Source: Acholoe squamosa (taxonomy: Eukaryota; Annelida; Polychaeta; Phyllodocida; Polynoidae). Taken from it: 64,000 bases of DNA. Positions 11,320-21,205 of the stretch are shown piece after piece. The position numbers were made by a program, and so were the translations under genes. Location of the stretch: contig OX439045.1 in assembly GCA_949317995.1 (NCBI GenBank), forward strand, positions 7,683,674 through 7,747,673, read 5' to 3'. Under the pieces are notes generated by a model. The model made no database searches. It had not been told where the DNA came from and saw nothing but the letters and a program-made list of their open reading frames with translations. Within the stretch, counting starts at the first letter, position 1; each line of letters starts with the position of its first letter.

Positions 11320-11416
11320 CCGGTCCACAATCTACCAGTGACATGAAAAGCCCAAAGACAGTCAAGGCCAGAAGGGCCCATGAGCCTATCCTCCATAGCA
11401 TGAAAGTCCTTATCAT
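11320..11416 (-). CDS. Exon 1 (signal peptide) of secreted protein gene
   Basis: From ATG at 11416 (a second in-frame ATG is at 11401) the minus strand encodes 32 codons: a short basic start, then a hydrophobic core (SWALLALTVFGLFMSLV) and D-C-G-P, the layout of a secretory signal peptide with cleavage near V/D-C. It ends G|GTAGTT. Its phase-1 junction joins exactly to exon 2 (G plus CT gives Ala). The intron is 366 bp. The phase match and signal peptide together make this a real 5' exon. The protein is predicted to be secreted; function unknown. Confidence 0.65.
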
Positions 11417-11731
11417 AAGGTTTAGCATTTTGAAAGTTTAATTCTGTACTCGCTCCATTGGGACGTACTAAATTGTCTCCTTAGTTCAATATCTAATATT
11501 CAATCCTTAATAATCCTAGGTGCCAACACTGAGACAAAGATGTTTTTCAGTATCTGAGAAATTAGTATTTCAAAATTCAAAATTAAACCATTTGTGGCTA
11601 AAAAACACCAAGGTACCTTTTCAGCAATGAAATGTAGTGATCTTTTCAAAAGATTGTTTAGAATGGAGGACCTTCAAGTACGGTATCACTGCATCGGCTG
11701 CAATGTGAGACACTAGATATGCTCTCTGTAT
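11417..11731. other. Upstream region of the minus-strand secreted-protein gene
   Basis: AT-rich DNA that would hold the 5' UTR and promoter. I could not pick a TATA box or start site with confidence. Confidence 0.3.
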
Positions 11732-11732
11732 A

Positions 11733-12306
11733 GGTGAGGCTCCACTACGCGATTTTTGCTGAAAATCGGAGCTATTCTCACAAAAGCAGACACAAACACA
11801 GTTTATAGAGTGGTATTTGTTATTATTTCAAGGTGTAAATAGAAGATTGAGAGAGCTTTCTGTTTATGTGGGAAAGGCTTTGTGTACAATCTCAGGCACA
11901 TTTTTGTTGCCAAAAGATGTTTTTATTTACTAAATCAAGTTGACCTAATGTAAATATTGCAGACTTTCCCATTGATGACTCTCTGCAACTCAATATCAGA
12001 CAGGTTTGATTTTTGCAGTACAAGACCCTGTGATCTGTGTGACTGCTGTGTTGTTATTTATATTTTGCTGTGTTGTTGTTTATATATTGAACTCCCACCC
12101 AATCACATGTCTATGCAGGTGCAGGTTAGTTGGTAAATATGGCACACAAGGAGAGAGATCACCCATAAAATAACCCCTGAAATCTCATGTTTACAATTTT
12201 GAATCTCATGTTTACAATTTAGGATTGTCAACACCCTATACCTTAGGCACTATAGGGATAAAATTAGGTGAGACTGTACCAAAAAATCGCGTAGTGGAGC
12301 CTCACC
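11733..12306. mobile_element. TIR element (GGTGAGGCTCCACTACGCG ends)
   Basis: The left end GGTGAGGCTCCACTACGCGA is exactly mirrored by the right end ending CGCGTAGTGGAGCCTCACC, followed inward by T-rich/A-rich complements. It is 574 bp long with no transposase ORF, so non-autonomous. Target duplication unclear. Confidence 0.75.
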
Positions 12307-12317
12307 TTCTATCGTGT

Positions 12318-12545
12318 ATTTTACACTGTAAAAAAGAATGTTGTTAAAATAACGGAGAAATCCTTGTTCCAAAGATGCCAGATTTCCATCATTTTCACAG
12401 AGATTCCTTGTACCACCATACTGCCACCTTGGGCTTCTTGTAAAAGCTTCACTGGTTCACCTCAATACATATATGGTGGTTCAATGTTCAGTTTTACAAG
12501 GATCGCTGGTAGATTCAAAAGTTGTTGTTTTACAAAGGTAACTAT
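12318..12545 (+). mobile_element. MITE of the CACTGTAAAA family, copy 1
   Basis: It begins TA-CACTGTAAAA and ends near GTTTTACA. The interior (TTGTTAAAATAAC, AGAGATTCCTTGTACCACCA, GCTTCTTGTAAAA, GGTAGATTCA) is collinear with 44331-44556 and 62905-63112 and, inverted, with 62650-62873. Confidence 0.7.
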
Positions 12546-12659
12546 AGGAAACCAGGTATTGTTCATTCTTTGTGGTCCCGTCTGCTTTGAATAATGTATT
12601 TCTGATGGTCATTCCAGTACTTATTATGCGATTTGTACACTGCAACTTTCCTTCAGGCT

Positions 12660-13924
12660 TCCTTTAACTTGAAGTCATCGATGGCAGTATAGCTGCCAAT
12701 GGCAATATCCCCCTAAAAAAGGAATATTTTGAAGATTTTTTAATTATTCAAGCTGGCTCTACATCTAAGAACACATCAATAGATATACTGGCCCCATGTG
12801 AGTCTAGAATAAATCCTTTTTACATTTTTTATATGTAGGACATATTATAGTCTTGCAGATTTTCCATTCTGCTCAGCCGTTTAGATTTCAGCAGATCCGG
12901 ATACCTCCTGACACTTTTTTGTTGAGAAAGGTCAAAATAATAACCAATAATACTTATTGCTCATAGAGTTTATATGTAAAATACAAATAAAGGAAAAGAA
13001 ATTAATCCTTTTGTTTTGCTCGGTAAAACCTTGATTACTGACCAGTCTGATTTGGAAACAGTAAAATCATATATCATGGCCACAGATTTGGTCTAGCAGT
13101 GAACATTGCATTTACCACCAGGAGGGTGTTGCTCCTACTGTAAAAAGAGCTGTGAGTATGTGCCCTCTTTTCTAAACAAGTTGTGCACTGCTTCACCAAA
13201 GTACTTGCACTCACCACATTAGTCTGAAAAGTCACCTGCCTTGTTTAAAACAGAGAGAGCTGCACTATCAGGTACCTACTCATGTCACACACTCTATAGT
13301 ATATTATACTGACTGACTTCTTCCAACTAGGTACTTACCCAAATCCCCCTTTTTTAGTACCATACTCGAATGAGCACTTGTGAGCAACAATAGGGACAAG
13401 TTATAACTACATGAAAAGAAAGGACTGGAAATAAGGGCATTTTTAGCCAGCTCTTCCTTTTACTATAGGAGCAACATCATCCTGACCTGCAGCATTTTTG
13501 CTGGCTGTATATATGTCCAGCAGGTTTCCCGAGTTCCCATTCCCCTGTCGGAAACATCTGCTTGGTGAGCTGTACAGCACCGGAATAGCGTGTTGCTGGA
13601 GGGGGCTGGTCACTGGCAGTCAGGGGAGACACTCAATATGAGTCAGTGTCTGAATACAAATGTACATGTTTCCTATACTTTTCTTTACTCTAAAAATTAA
13701 TAACTTCAATCAGGTATGGGGGCTATTGAAATTCCATCCAAGAATTCAAATTGATTCACCCTTTAAAAAAGTCCTTCCTAATGCTATAAGTGTAGGCAGC
13801 TAGAAAAGAGGCACCCACCTTCTAAGAGAATGACCCCTACTGGTGGTGAGCGGCGAAAAAGGCTATCCCTGTGTAACTTGGACCGCATGTATTGATAGCC
13901 ATCCCCATAATTAAGGGCTCATAA
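12660..13924. other. No gene recognised
   Basis: Starts with a dispersed segment shared with 6645-6690. The rest is unique AT-rich DNA with short frames only. Confidence 0.4.
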
Positions 13925-14176
13925 GGGAGTGATCATTTTTTAACAACGGGGAGGCTGACCCCCCACCATAAGGGACAAAAATTGAGCACGAACGTCTCCT
14001 TTTAACCTATAGTAATGCACGGGGTTTTCTACTGAAAACAGGTGAAATTCTTTTGACCCCCCGCATCAAAGGTGTTGAAAAAATTCTGACCCCCCGGTCA
14101 AGAGGTTGAACAAATCCTGACCCCCTCCCCTCAAACCCACCATCCCGCCCCCTGTTGTTAAAAAATGATCACTCCC
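13925..14176. mobile_element. MITE, GGGAGTGATC-type, copy 5
   Basis: TAA-flanked on both sides. The GGGAGTGATCATTTTTTAAC end and its complement are intact; the interior is shortened relative to 2974-3293. Confidence 0.8.
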
Positions 14177-14204
14177 TAATGGCCCCAATCTACTGTAGGG
14201 TTCA

Positions 14205-14410
14205 GTGAAAACGTCCGAAGACACTGGGATTCGAACCTGGATCTCTCAGCTTGCAACTGAGTGCTCTGCCACTGAGCTACATCCCCTGGCCTGCCATTTC
14301 CACCTTCCAACCACATCTTGATCGGTATGGTATACAGAGGAGGAGTGACCACCAAGCATACCAACACCTGGGGCTGATACACATGGGAGCGAACAAACCC
14401 CTACACTACC
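14205..14410 (-). mobile_element. tRNA-derived SINE fragment with cysteine-tRNA-like head
   Basis: On the minus strand from about 14288 the sequence GGGGATGTAGCTCAGTGGCA opens a tRNA-like fold. The anticodon arm CTCAG-TTGCAAG-CTGAG is perfectly paired and presents GCA (Cys). The acceptor and T stems are poorly paired, so I treat it as derived rather than functional. The plus-strand tail CTGGGGCTGATACACATGGG also occurs, diverged, near 9915. Confidence 0.55.
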
Positions 14411-14886
14411 CTGTAAACATGACTCGATAATTGAACGTTCTCATGAACCTGTCGATTCTGGTGGGACCACAAGTCATGACACATGTTGCCATCTTGAGTC
14501 ATTCCCTGGAATTAACTCAGTGGAATTAACTCAGTGGATTATCCTTTGTCATAATCAAGCTGCAGCAGATACCTGCAAAAGGTTATATTCTCCATTTAAA
14601 CTGTTGAGTTTTCAACCCTTCTGTTTCTTAAGATTCGTTCATATGTGAATAGAATAAACCATGCTGCCATGCAGAAAAGTGATCAAAATTGTTTGAAATA
14701 ATATAATATTATGCTCCCTCTGCCAAGTTAATTGGTTCAAATTTCGACCTGAACCTAGCCGTGTCAACCTTCTCGCTTGCAATCAACGACCACGATTTCC
14801 ATCCTGAAAAAAGCATTAGGGCATATATAACATCACCCCCGTGTGGTATATGCATTAGTCCTTTAATAATCTGATTCACTAACAAC
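14411..14886. other. Flank of the 21-bp satellite; no gene recognised
   Basis: Unique sequence. The minus-strand open frame entering from the satellite ends here without any domain. Confidence 0.35.
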
Positions 14887-17742
14887 ACATCATGTGTATC
14901 ATGATGCACCAACACCACATCATGATGCACCAACACCACATCATGATGCACCAACACCACATCATGATGCACCAACACCACATCATGATGCACCAACACC
15001 ACATCATAATGCACAAACATCATTATATGATGCACCAACATCACATCATAATGCACCAACACCACATCAGGATGCACCAACACCACATCATGATGCACCA
15101 ACATCACATCATGATGCACCAACATCACATCATGATGCACCAACACCACATCATGATGCACCAACACCACATCATGATGCATCAACACCATATCATGATG
15201 CACCAACATCACATCATGATGCACCAACATCACATCATGATGCACCAACACCACATCATGATGCACCAACATCACATCATGATGCACCAACATCACATCA
15301 TGATGCACCAACATCACATTCTGATGCACCAACACCACATCATGATGCATCAACACCACATCATGATGCACCAACACCACATCATGATGCATCAACACCA
15401 CATCATGATGCACCAACACCACATCATGATGCACAAACATCATTATATGATGCACCAACATCACATCATGATGCACCAACACCACATCATGATGCACCAA
15501 CACCACATCATGATGCATCAACATCACATCATGATGCACCAACACCACATCATGATAAACCAACACCATATCATGATGCACCAACACCACATCATGATGC
15601 ACAAACATCATTATATGATGCACCAACATCACATCATAATGCACCAACACCACATCAGGATGCACCAACACCACATCATGATGCACCAACACCACATCAT
15701 GATGCATCAACACCACATCATGATGCACCAACATCACATCATGATGCACCAACATCACATCATGATGCACGAACATCATATCATGATGCACCAACATCAC
15801 ATCATGATGCACCAACACCACATCATGATGCACCAACATCACATCATGATGCACCAACATCACATCATGATGCACCAACATCACATCATGATGCACCAAC
15901 ACCACATCATGATGCATCAACACCACATCATGATGCACCAACACCCCATCATGATGCACCAACACCACATCATGATGCACCAACACCACATCATGATGCA
16001 CCAACACCACATCATGATGCATCAACACCACATCATGATGCACCAACATCACATCATGATGCACCAACATCACATCATGATGCACCAACATCATATCATG
16101 ATGCACCAACATCACATCATGATGCACCAACATCACATCATGATGCACCAACACCACATCATGATGCACCAATACCACATCATGATGCACCAACACCACA
16201 TCATGATGCACCAACATCATTTCATGATGCACTAACATCACATCATGATGCACCAACATCACATCATGATGCACCAACATCACATCATGATGCACCAACA
16301 TAACATCATAATGCACCAACATCACATCATGATGCACCAAAATCACATTATGATGCACCAACATCACATCATAATGCACCAACACCACATCATGATGCAC
16401 CAACATCACATCATATTGCACCAACATCACATCATGATGCACCAACATCACATCATAATGCACCAACACCACTTCATGATGCACCAACATCACATCATGA
16501 TGAACTTACATCACATCATGATGCACCAACATAACATCATAATGCACCAACATCACATCATGATGCACCAACATCACATCATGATGCACCAAGATCACAT
16601 CATAATGCACCAACACCACATCATGATGCACCAACATCACATCATATTGCACCAACATCACATCATGATGCACCAACATCACATCATGATGCACCAACAT
16701 CACATCATGATGCACCAACATCACATTCTGATGCACCAACACCACATCATGATGCACCAACACCACATCATGATGCACCAACACCACATCATGATGCATC
16801 AACACCACATCATGATGCACCAACACCACATCATGATGCACAAACATCATTATATGATGCACCAACATCACATCATGATGCACCAACACCACATCATGAT
16901 GCACCAACACCACATCATGATGCACCAACATCACATCATGATGCACCAACACCACATCATGATAAACCAACACCATATCATGATGCACCAACACCACATC
17001 ATGATGCACAAACATCATTATATGATGCACCAACATCACATCATAATGCACCAACACCACATCAGGATGCACCAACACCACATCATGATGCACCAACACC
17101 ACATCATGATGCATCAACACCACATCATGATGCACCAACATCACATCATGATGCACCAACATCACATCATAATGCACCAACACCACATCATGATGCACCA
17201 ACATCACATCATATTGCACCAACATCACATCATGATGCACCAACATCACATCATAATGCACCAACACCACTTCATGATGCACCAACATCACATCATGATG
17301 CACCAACATCACATCATGATGCACCAACATAACATCATAATGCACCAACATCACATCATGATGCACCAACATCACATCATGATGCACCAAGATCACATCA
17401 TAATGCACCAACACCACATCATGATGCACCAACATCACATCATATTGCACCAACATCACATCATGATGCACCAACATCACATCATGATGCACCAACATCA
17501 CATCATGATGCACCAACATCAGATCATGATGCACCAACATCACATCATGATGCACCAACATCACATCATGTGTGTCATGATGCACCAACACCACTTCATG
17601 ATGCACCAACATCATATCATGATGCACCAACATCACATCATAATGCACCAACACCACATCATGATGCACCAACATCACATCATGATGCACCAACATCACA
17701 TCATGTTGCACCAACATCACGTCATGGTGCACCATGATTGGT
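14887..17742. repeat. 21-bp satellite, about 136 units
   Basis: The unit is CACCAACATCACATCATGATG with common variants (ACACCACATC, CAACACCATATC, AAACATCATTATATGATG). Because 21 is a multiple of 3 and the unit lacks stops in several frames, very long open frames arise on both strands (7-residue periods such as MMHQHHI, DAPTSHH and VHHDVML). Blocks of variants recur in the same order (for example near 15640 and 17040, and 16300 and 17330), indicating higher-order duplication of several hundred bases. I do not call a gene. Confidence 0.9.
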
Positions 17743-17974
17743 CAACTCGTCCATATATAGGACGGTTTTCCGTAACCAGTCACGGTTGCAGTAATTTCTG
17801 GATAGATAATGTAGAAACAAGACGGGAATGAAAAAACAGATTTTTTATGCTGATAATATAATAATATGATGGCTGAGTAAGTCTAATTTTCTGTAGTGTT
17901 TGAAGTATTACATTCAGAGAAAACATAATACAATGATATCATTGAGAATTGGCTGGTGGCGATGACCTACGAAC
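17743..17974. other. Spacer between satellite and 395-bp repeat
   Basis: On the minus strand the first 395-bp copy runs into this spacer in an open frame (HKRRGFVGHRHQPILND), suggesting the original continuation of the coding segment. No other feature. Confidence 0.3.
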
Positions 17975-19524
17975 CCCCTTCTTTTGTGATTCAGAATAAT
18001 GCCGTACAGTGTTGTGTATACTTGGGTAGAGTGATCTAATCAGGCGGGCACCATTTCTCATTTTGAGTTCAAGGCGTTAGAGATGACTCTCTTTAATGCA
18101 CAGCCTTATATGCATCTCTATACGTCAAATCACATATATCATGCACTGATGTACGTAGAGTTAACGTAGGAGTGGTCTTGGAAGTAATTAATCAGTTCAG
18201 TAATCACATGGTCAATGCCAGCCCTGGGCAGGCTGTGCACAGCAACCAGATTGCTATGATAATATAGTACTGATCTAACCTACCCATGCACACGCGAGTC
18301 GGCAATATATATAATACAGTTTGTCTCAAGTTTGAGATATTTTTCTTTTGTGATTCAGATTAATGCCATACAGTATTGTGTATACGACTTGCACTCCTGG
18401 GTAGAGTGATCTAATCCGGCGGGCACCATTTCTCATTTAGAGTTCAAGGCATTCGACAGTGGAGGTCACATTTAGAGATGACTCTCTTAAGTACACAGCC
18501 TTATACGCATCTCTATACGTCAAATCACATATATCCTGCACTTATGTGCGTAGAGTTAACATAGGGGTGGTCTTGGAAGTAATTAATCAGTTCAGTAATC
18601 ACATGGTCAATGCCAGCCCCGGGCAGGCTGTGCACAGCAACCAGATTGCTATAATGATATAGTACTGATCTAACCTACCCACGCACACACGAGTCGGCAA
18701 TATATATAATACAGTTTGTCTCAAGTTTGAGATATTTTTCTTTTGTGATTCAGATTAATGCCGTACAGTATTGTGTATACGAATTGCACTCCTGGGTAGA
18801 GTGATCTAATCCGGCGGGCACCATTTCTCATTTTGAGTTCAAGGCGTTCGACAGTGGAGGTCACATTTAGAGATGACTCTCTTAAGTGCACAGCCTTATA
18901 TGCATCTCTATATGTCAAATCACATATATCCTGCACTTATGTGCGTAGAGTTAACATAGGGGTGGTCTTGGAAGTAATTAATCAGTTCAGTAATCACATG
19001 GTCAATGCCAGCCCCGGGCAGGCTGTGCACAGCAACCAGATTGCTATAATGATATAGTACTGATCTAACCTACCCACGCACACACGAGTTGGCAATATAT
19101 ATAATACAGTTTGTCTCAAGTTTGAGATATTTTTCTTTTGTGATTCAGATTAATGCCGTACAGTATTGTGTATACGACTTGCACTCCTGGGTAGAGTGAT
19201 CTAATCTGGCGGGCACCATTTCTCATTTTGAGTTCAAGGCGTTCGACAGTGGAGGTCACATTTAGAGATGACTCTCTTAAGTACACAGCCTTATACGCAT
19301 CTCTATACGTCAAATCACATATCCATGCACTTATGTACGTAGAGTTAACGTAGGGGTGGTCTTGGAGGTAATTAATCAGTTCAGTAATCACATGGTCGAT
19401 GTCAGCCCTGGGCAGGCTGTGCACAGCAACCAGATTGCTATAATAATATAGTACTGATCTAACCTACTCACGCACACGCGAGTCAGCAATATATATAATA
19501 CAGTTTGTCTCAAGTTTGAGATAT
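17975..19524 (-). repeat. 395-bp tandem duplication of a coding segment, about 4 copies
   Basis: The boundary motif TTTGAGATAT recurs at 18331, 18726, 19121 and 19515, giving a 394-395 bp period. Read on the minus strand each unit encodes the same stretch of about 130 residues: LETNCIIYIADSRVRE, a stop in some copies, then LVAVHSLPRADIDHVITELI, ISAWICDLTYRDAYKAV, LELKMRNGARQIRSLYPG and VVYTILYGINLNHKR. Conservation of reading between copies shows the duplicated DNA was protein-coding. 395 is not a multiple of 3, so the array cannot be read through in one frame. The order (IADSR near the start, ICDLT, LYPGVQVV) is reminiscent of an SGNH-hydrolase-like fold, which is only a guess. Confidence 0.7.
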
Positions 19525-20000
19525 TTTCCCACCTGTTGCTCATCTAGCAAATGTTGTGCATGATGCTGCGATTGTTCAATGCTGCACCTCTCCATTAGTA
19601 GCTCCCCCATGCGGTTTTGTCCCGGAAAACTACCTGATTCCCACCTTTTATCATCAAGTACATAGGAACCGCCCCAATAAGGGTCTAATGTTGATTCGAT
19701 CAAGATTTGGTCGGTGCTGAGTAGTTTTTCACAAAGATCTATGTGTTGTTCAAATTTACATTTGATGATTTCACCATTATATCATATCTACGTTACCATC
19801 ACGAATGTCCTGTAAGAAAAAAAGCCCTCTTTCCAGTATTTTTAATTTCAAACGGACTACTTTCTGCCATGGTCCATTAAAAATTAGGCCACATTTTGTT
19901 TCACACATCCGCTCTTTTCTACCTTTGGCTCTCTCAGTAGCATTACTTTTTTCCAGATCTGATACATGTTGTTTTACATCATCATTCCAGATATGTAGAC
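19525..20000 (-). pseudogene. Broken NADAR-like (YbiA/DUF1768) domain gene
   Basis: On the minus strand, residues KFEQHIDLCEKLLSTDQ, LIESTLDPYWGG, W-E-S-G-S-F-P-G-Q-N-R-M-G-E-L-L-M-E-R follow the NADAR signature order (KFxQ..L...LL.T, EA/ES..D..WG, G.N.LG..LM..R). The upstream part (WNDDVKQHVSDLEKS ... LKILERG) is in a shifted frame, with a stop and a one-base shift near 19775, so the gene is not intact. NADAR domains act on ADP-ribose or riboflavin-pathway compounds in known families. The chain continues directly into the 395-bp coding repeats, so the original protein was probably NADAR plus the repeated segment. I cannot tell whether it belonged to a mobile element. Confidence 0.6.
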
Positions 20001-20009
20001 CCAGGTAGC

Positions 20010-20320
20010 AAAGGTGGTGTGGCCCTACTGTGGCCCACACTTTATTCGGTGTGGCTTCCGATGTGGGCCGCAATGGGCTAACCAATGGGCTAACCAATGG
20101 GCTGCTGACAGTTTCCTCAGTGAGGTGTGTGGGCCACACTGGGCTAACCAATATGGGCACAGATCAGTCTCAGAGTGGGTTTGGGTTCAACATGGGCTTT
20201 TGGTGTGGCTGAAAGTGGGCTGGCCACTTTGATCACACTATTTGGTGTGGCTTCTGATGGTGATCACATTATTTGGTGTGGCTAAAAGTGGGCTGACCAC
20301 TTTGATCAGGTGGCACCATC
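20010..20320. repeat. Short repeats GGGCTAACCAAT and GTGTGGCT
   Basis: GGGCTAACCAAT occurs four times, and TTTGGTGTGGCT and AAAGTGGGCTG occur in pairs. A local minisatellite-like patch with no coding signal. Confidence 0.6.
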
Positions 20321-20993
20321 TGGGATAGATATTATAGAAAATCTACTTTTTCCTCATTTTCTAAAATTTTGAACCCCGAAAATGCTCTGCAATCCTCCAG
20401 GTGCTTGCCCCTCCCCTTGGCGTCCATAGTTGGAGGGAGACTAAACATAATGTATTATTCTCCCCACCATCATAATACAGTAGAACCATCAATTCAAATT
20501 AGTTGGCCAAGGCATGTCAACAGACCTAGTCCAGTAACATGCTAGCCTTTAAATTCATAATGCCTCTCAATGGGTAGCATACTTCAATATAAAATGATTA
20601 CCACAGGAATGGTGTAGTCACATTAAAAACTGCTGACATCACCTAACTTTGCACATGCCTTATGTGGCCCACACAACTTGCTGAGGACAAAAACTGTCGG
20701 GAGCCCAACAGCCTTAGTTCAGTTTGCCCTATTAGGGCAACTCAATGTGGCCCTGACTGGAAACCCACCATTTGCCCAACCTAAAACCATGAATAATATT
20801 CTGTCCACCTTGAACCAGCTTGTCTGAGCTAAAACTGAATTGGCCCTTAGCGGGCTTGCTACATGGGGAGGTAGTATAACTAGGTCATTGAAAGAGTATT
20901 GGCGATCATCAATCATTATTACATGACTTCTGTGATTTTGGGTGCTTTTTCTGGATATTCCCATTCTGATACCTGTCGATATTGCAGGTCCTA
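20321..20993. other. No gene recognised
   Basis: Unique sequence. A 111-codon minus-strand open frame (20719-21054) overlaps the hairpin and has no domain. Confidence 0.4.
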
Positions 20994-21057
20994 GGAGTGC
21001 TGATATCCTGGATATCGGCACTCCTACGAGTGCTGATATCCAGGATATCAGCACTCC
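20994..21057. repeat. Near-perfect 64-bp hairpin
   Basis: Two 30-base arms (GGAGTGCTGATATCCTGGAT... and its reverse complement) match at 29 of 30 positions around a 4-base loop, CTAC. Each arm contains a smaller GATATC-centred palindrome (GATATCCTGGATATC). Confidence 0.9.
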
Positions 21058-21109
21058 TTACATGTCATGTACATGTCCTAACATGTCATATGTTAAAACC
21101 TACGAAAGA

Positions 21110-21205
21110 TTCATTGCCAGGGTAGGGGTCGAACCTGCAGTCTCCCCAGGGCACACCTCCACTTACTAAACAGTTAGTAGCCACTGCTCTGCACTGGTTG
21201 CAGTA
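21110..21205 (-). repeat. tRNA-like sequence
   Basis: On the minus strand CAGGTTCGACCCC fits a B box preceded by an A-box-like AGAGCAGTGGCTACTAAC. The stems are imperfect. It lies at the left border of the CTAGTA-rich repeat. Confidence 0.45.

Noticed and set aside
14212-14288. Functional cysteine tRNA gene
   Set aside because: The anticodon arm is good, but the acceptor and T stems have several mismatches and it is attached to a SINE-like tail.
14709-16493. Open frame of 594 codons on the minus strand (LVHHDVM repeats)
   Set aside because: It is produced by a stop-free 21-bp satellite whose period is a multiple of 3. Similar frames are open on the other strand, and no start context, introns or non-repeat domain support a gene.
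14887-17742. CRISPR array
   Set aside because: The repeats are directly adjacent without unique spacers, and the genome is eukaryotic.
16245-17831. Open frame of 528 codons on the plus strand (MMHQHHI repeats), possibly a His-rich metal-binding protein
   Set aside because: Same satellite artefact. The frames before and after are unrelated, and several competing frames are equally open.
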